Shown here: positions 61,589 to 64,000 of the stretch, piece by piece
Position numbering within the stretch: the first letter of the stretch is position 1
Layout: each line of letters begins with the position of its first letter
Assembly (NCBI RefSeq): GCF_003261055.1
Contig: NZ_CP030073.1
Span: 1-64,000 of the forward strand
Length of the DNA stretch: 64,000 bases
Reading direction: 5' to 3'
Source of the DNA: Streptomyces cadmiisoli
GTDB taxonomy: Bacteria; Actinomycetota; Actinomycetes; Streptomycetales; Streptomycetaceae
The notes under the pieces: generated by a model
Databases searched by the model: none
Told to the model about the DNA's origin: nothing
What the model saw: the letters and a program-made list of their open reading frames with translations, nothing else
Program-made: the position numbers and the translations under genes

Positions 61589-61603
61589 CAACTATCATAG
61601 TTG
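61589..61603. promoter_or_regulatory. Palindromic operator of the toxin-antitoxin operon
   Basis: CAACTAT-C-ATAGTTG, a perfect 7-bp inverted repeat 15 bases before the antitoxin start, in a conspicuously A/T-rich patch, with a CTATCA half-site just upstream. It fits autoregulation by a Phd/YefM antitoxin. Confidence 0.7.
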
Positions 61604-61618
61604 AGGTAGGCTGGGGCC

Positions 61619-61816
61619 ATGGAGCCGAAGACATACTCGACCATCGATCTCCGCAAGCAGATGGGCGAGATCCTCGATCGCACCCGGATCGCCGGCGAGC
61701 CCGCCGCGATCACCCGCCGGGGCAAGACTCTCGCGTACCTCGTACCCGCCGAATGGTTCGAGCAGTACATCGCGCAGCACCCGCAGGCTTCCGACGCCGA
61801 CCGGAACGCGGCCTGA
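61619..61816 (+). CDS. Phd/YefM-type antitoxin
   Basis: 65 residues from ATG 61619. It has the Phd/YefM N-terminal DNA-binding fold: STIDLRKQMGEILDRTRIAG, AAITRRGKTLAYLVPAEWFE, with the usual short C-terminal toxin-binding tail. It would bind the palindrome at 61589-61603 and repress the operon, and neutralise the toxin encoded two genes downstream. The middle gene (DUF6247) is often found with Phd antitoxins in Streptomyces. Intact. Confidence 0.85.
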   Translation: MEPKTYSTIDLRKQMGEILDRTRIAGEPAAITRRGKTLAYLVPAEWFEQYIAQHPQASDADRNAA

Positions 61817-61850
61817 GACGCCGGACCCGCAGACCAGGAGCCATTCCGCC

Positions 61851-62204
61851 ATGACAGCGCAGCCCCTCCACTCCGACGGCCCCCGCCGGGTACCGCCGAT
61901 GCCCGAACGCACGCCCCAAGCCCTGAGGCTGGCCATCCAGGAGCACGCCCCACACCTGCTGCCGGACTTCGAGGCCCACTGGCGCCGCGCGATCGCAGAC
62001 GCCTTCAACCTCACCCCGGTGCCCGCCTTCATGCACCTGTGGTGGACCCAGTACGCCATCGCCCGCGACCCCCGCCTCGAAGCGCACCTGGCCGACCTCG
62101 AGACCCGGGCGGCAAGGTGCGACGACCCCGAGGAATCCGCCGCGCTCCTGGCCCAGTACAGCAGGCTCAGGCGCCAGGCCGCCACGGCGGAGCCCGGCCG
62201 GTGA
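61851..62204 (+). CDS. DUF6247 family protein
   Basis: 117 residues from ATG 61851 (AGGAG 10 bases upstream). The block RTPQALRLAIQEHAPHLLPD, FEAHWRRAIADAFNLTPVPA and FMHLWWTQYAIARDP is typical of DUF6247, a helical family found between a Phd-like antitoxin and a RelE-like toxin. Role unknown, perhaps a third regulator or chaperone. Its stop overlaps the toxin start (GTGA). Confidence 0.78.
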   Translation: MTAQPLHSDGPRRVPPMPERTPQALRLAIQEHAPHLLPDFEAHWRRAIADAFNLTPVPAFMHLWWTQYAIARDPRLEAHLADLETRAARCDDPEESAALLAQYSRLRRQAATAEPGR

Positions 62205-62524
62205 ACGACGAGTTCCCACAACCACCCTGGCAGATGGACTGGACAGTCGAAGCTCGCAACGAGTTCGAGCACATGCCCGCGGACGCCAAGCAACTGGTCC
62301 TGGCAGCACGTGCCGAACTGATCACGGCCACCGACCCCTACCACCGAGGTATCGACGCCGACGCCTCCCTCCCGCACTGGATCACCATCCGCCCCCTGGC
62401 CTCGACCAACCCCGGCGGACCACACATCGCCGACCTTGCCGGCGGCCGCGGCTGGCTCATCTTCACCTTCATCCGCCGCCACGCCGAACCCCAGATCACC
62501 GTCACCGACGCCTTCTGGGCCTGA
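62201..62524 (+). CDS. RelE/ParE-like toxin
   Basis: 107 residues from GTG 62201. WTVEARNEFEHMPADAKQLV followed by LAARAELI is the helix pair of RelE/ParE toxins; a beta sheet with HWITIRPLAS, GWLIFTFIRRHAEPQITVTD and FWA completes the fold. The Arg/His residues of the IRRHAEP strand are candidates for mRNA cleavage or gyrase binding; which target applies is not visible. Intact and coupled to DUF6247. Confidence 0.72.
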   Translation: MNDEFPQPPWQMDWTVEARNEFEHMPADAKQLVLAARAELITATDPYHRGIDADASLPHWITIRPLASTNPGGPHIADLAGGRGWLIFTFIRRHAEPQITVTDAFWA

Positions 62525-62649
62525 ACCTGACGCCTCAGAGGGCTTCTCGAAACCGAGTGTGGGGCTGGGTTTGTGCTGGTCAGGCGTAGTGCCGGGGTGG
62601 GTGAGGTAGGTCCGGTGCGTCCGTGGAGGTGGCGTGCTGGAGGTGTGTG

Positions 62650-63150
62650 ATGGTGTCGGTGCTGGGGCTTCTGGAGGAGCGGGAGCGTGCGGCCCGGAAG
62701 CGGGTGGAGGAGTTGCTGGCCGAGTTGGAGGCGGCGCAGTCGCAGTGGGACGGGTGGCTGGTTGCCCGCAGGCGGGTCGGCGAGGTGTGGGACGCTCGTG
62801 AAACGGCAGATCAGCAGGCTGCGGCGGGGATGACGCCGGAGGGGAACAGGGCCAGGACGCCGGCGGTGGTGAAGCCCGGGTCGCTGGTTCCGGTCTGGCG
62901 GGAGGGGCTGTCGGCCGAGGTGCTGGCGCCGGAGTATCAACAGGTCATGGGCCTGCTGGCCGAGCGCCGGACCACCGGTGGTGAGCCACTGAACTGCCGG
63001 GAGATCACAGTCTTGTCGGGGCTGGAGGTGGTTCCGGCGAAAGTTGAGGGTGTGCGGTGCAAGCTCAAGCGGCTCGTTGCGCGGGGATGGGCGCACGAGC
63101 CGGTGCCGGGCCGATTCACCTTGGGTGATGGGCGAGGCGGCGGGTCATGA
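62650..63150 (+). CDS. Coiled-coil/winged-helix protein
   Basis: 166 residues from ATG 62650, with GGAGG 6 bases upstream. A coiled coil (LLEERERAARKRVEELLAEL) precedes a linker and a winged-helix domain (EYQQVMGLLAERRTTGGEPL, KVEGVRCKLKRLVARGWAHE). The same type as the truncated gene at 57195; such genes accompany mobile elements in Streptomyces. Its end overlaps the IS5 remnant on the other strand. Confidence 0.68.
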   Translation: MVSVLGLLEERERAARKRVEELLAELEAAQSQWDGWLVARRRVGEVWDARETADQQAAAGMTPEGNRARTPAVVKPGSLVPVWREGLSAEVLAPEYQQVMGLLAERRTTGGEPLNCREITVLSGLEVVPAKVEGVRCKLKRLVARGWAHEPVPGRFTLGDGRGGGS

Positions 63151-63476
63151 CCGTGGTCATCGACCACAGGATCATCGCTTCCGACGACGCGGCCAGCCGT
63201 TCGTAGTCGCAAGTCAGGCGCCGGGAGCGGGTCAGCCAGGCGAAGGTCCGCTCAACGATCCACCTTTTGGGCAGCACGACGAAGCCTTTCTGGTCGTCGC
63301 TGCGGCGGATGACTGTGAGCATCAGGTTCAGGACGGTTGCGCACCAGCCCACCAGCATGCCGGTGTATCCGCTGTCCGCCCACCCGCGCATGAGCCGGTG
63401 ATGCCGCCTCGTGGCCTGAGCCAGAAGATCCTGGGCGGCGTCCCGGTCCCCCGTCGAGGCGGGGGTGACCATGACC
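63116..63476 (-). pseudogene. IS5-family transposase C-terminal remnant
   Basis: The minus strand encodes MVTPASTGDRDAAQDLLAQA, ADSGYTGMLVGWC (Asp) and PKRWIVERTFAWLTRSRRLT followed by DYERL (Glu). The N-terminal half is missing; at about 63476 the sequence changes to an integrase tail on the other strand. Confidence 0.78.
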
Positions 63477-63646
63477 GCGAGGATGCCCACATCGGTGTCA
63501 CCGCCACGGTGTACTCCCACGTTCGCCTCCGCCTCCAGCGTCAAGCGATCGATGCCCTCAGCGCAGCCCTGAGCGACCCGTCAGAAGGCTTCGCGCAGAC
63601 GGATGATGGCGGCGATCCACCACTCTGTGCAGCACCTCTCCGCTGA
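63477..63646 (+). pseudogene. Tyrosine recombinase (integrase) C-terminal fragment
   Basis: Encodes EDAHIGVTATVYSHVRLRLQ, which holds the catalytic Tyr in the usual context, followed by AIDALSAALSDP and a stop at 63644-63646. The R-H-R catalytic part is absent. The end of an integrase is normally next to an attachment site; two copies of GTTGCCGTCAA (63648 and 63661) follow directly. Confidence 0.7.
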
Positions 63647-63647
63647 C

Positions 63648-63671
63648 GTTGCCGTCAACCGTTGCCGTCAA
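63648..63671. repeat. Short tandem repeat GTTGCCGTCAA x2
   Basis: Two 11-base copies 13 bases apart, just after the integrase fragment. Could be part of an attachment site, but no tRNA is present. Confidence 0.5.
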
Positions 63672-63679
63672 GAGACCAA

Positions 63680-63712
63680 AGAGCCCCGCCGGATACCTTC
63701 CGGCGGGGCTCT
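63680..63712. terminator. Strong bidirectional terminator hairpin
   Basis: 14-bp perfect stem AGAGCCCCGCCGGA and its complement with loop TACCT, between an integrase tail (+) and a convergent minus-strand gene. Confidence 0.8.
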
Positions 63713-63715
63713 CCG

Positions 63716-64000
63716 CTACGTTCTAAGAATCAGCACAGAATCCCGGTGCGGCACTCCCAGAGCGTCGTTATCCGAGCCCCTGGGATGTGACCAGATGCTA
63801 TAGCTGAGGCACGCCACAAGGCCGTCGCCACTGTCCGACTTCAGCGCCAAGCAACGAACGCGCGAGGCATGGGATTCTCGCACGCCGGAGAATTTCAACA
63901 TCTCTTCGACCTGCACTGGCTCCGCAATGGCGATAGTGAGCGGCTGGTACACCGTTTTCAGCTTCATTCCAATGACGCCGTAGAACGTCACTTCAATGAA
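63716..64000 (-). CDS. Hypothetical protein, possibly cut by the window edge
   Basis: 91 residues if it starts at GTG 63991, but the frame stays open to base 64000, so the true start may lie outside. It has lower GC than its neighbours. Blocks: MKLKTVYQPLTIAIAEPVQV, FSGVRESHASRVRCLALKSD and CLSYSIWSHPRGSDND. Similar in size and character to small immunity-type proteins. No family assigned. Confidence 0.5.
   Translation of the reverse strand, partial: FIEVTFYGVIGMKLKTVYQPLTIAIAEPVQVEEMLKFSGVRESHASRVRCLALKSDSGDGLVACLSYSIWSHPRGSDNDALGVPHRDSVLILRT

Noticed and set aside
63640..63720. tRNA gene as integration target next to the integrase tail
   Set aside because: The hairpin is a simple 14-bp terminator stem and no cloverleaf or T-loop is present.

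Overview
This is a high-GC actinobacterial window, almost certainly Streptomyces. The codon third positions are strongly G/C, GTG starts and 4-base ATGA/GTGA overlaps are common, and the recognisable families (JetABCD, DUF932, DUF6247, WapI-type immunity, double winged-helix plasmid-type protein) fit that genus. The density of broken insertion sequences points to an accessory region such as a chromosome arm or a large linear plasmid. No rRNA, tRNA or CRISPR array was seen.

Positions 1-18.4 kb form a compact DNA-transaction and defence island. A DEAH helicase with helicase-associated repeats (cut by the window edge) and an sbcD-sbcC pair lie on the minus strand. A divergent four-gene operon (6731-11612) encodes an unknown protein, a Cas4-like PD-(D/E)XK nuclease with a probable Fe-S cluster, a second unknown and an SF1 helicase. 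It is followed by a complete type I Wadjet operon, jetABCD (11762-18427), which ends at a strong hairpin. I do not recognise the four-gene operon as a named system, and it is the best candidate for something undescribed.

Positions 18.6-28 kb begin with a three-gene ECF sigma operon bracketed by two direct copies of the jetD 3' end, the second copy decayed. Next comes a Mu/Tn7-type transposition operon: DDE transposase, two different TniB/TnsC-like ATPases, an unknown fourth protein, and a cREC-domain gene 7 bases downstream. A 12-bp tandem repeat lies behind it.

Positions 28-58 kb are a graveyard of IS21, ISL3, IS5, IS630, IS1182 and recombinase fragments. Among them sit small intact genes, many of them immunity-like (Imm21, SUKH/SMI1, WapI, DUF1963, DUF4241, a DUF6368-like protein) with no partner toxins visible. 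One insertion can be resolved to the base: a 3063-bp unit with 58-bp IS21-like inverted repeats and a 6-bp target duplication has split an ISL3 transposase, and it carries passenger genes in place of istAB.

Positions 58-64 kb hold a protein with two winged-helix repeats and zinc ribbons. Beside it is a non-coding region with 14 TGCGCA palindromes and paired GGTCGGCCCGACC palindromes, which looks like a plasmid origin or partition site. A three-gene Phd/DUF6247/RelE-like toxin-antitoxin operon with a palindromic operator follows, then a winged-helix gene, an IS5 fragment, an integrase tail and a bidirectional terminator.
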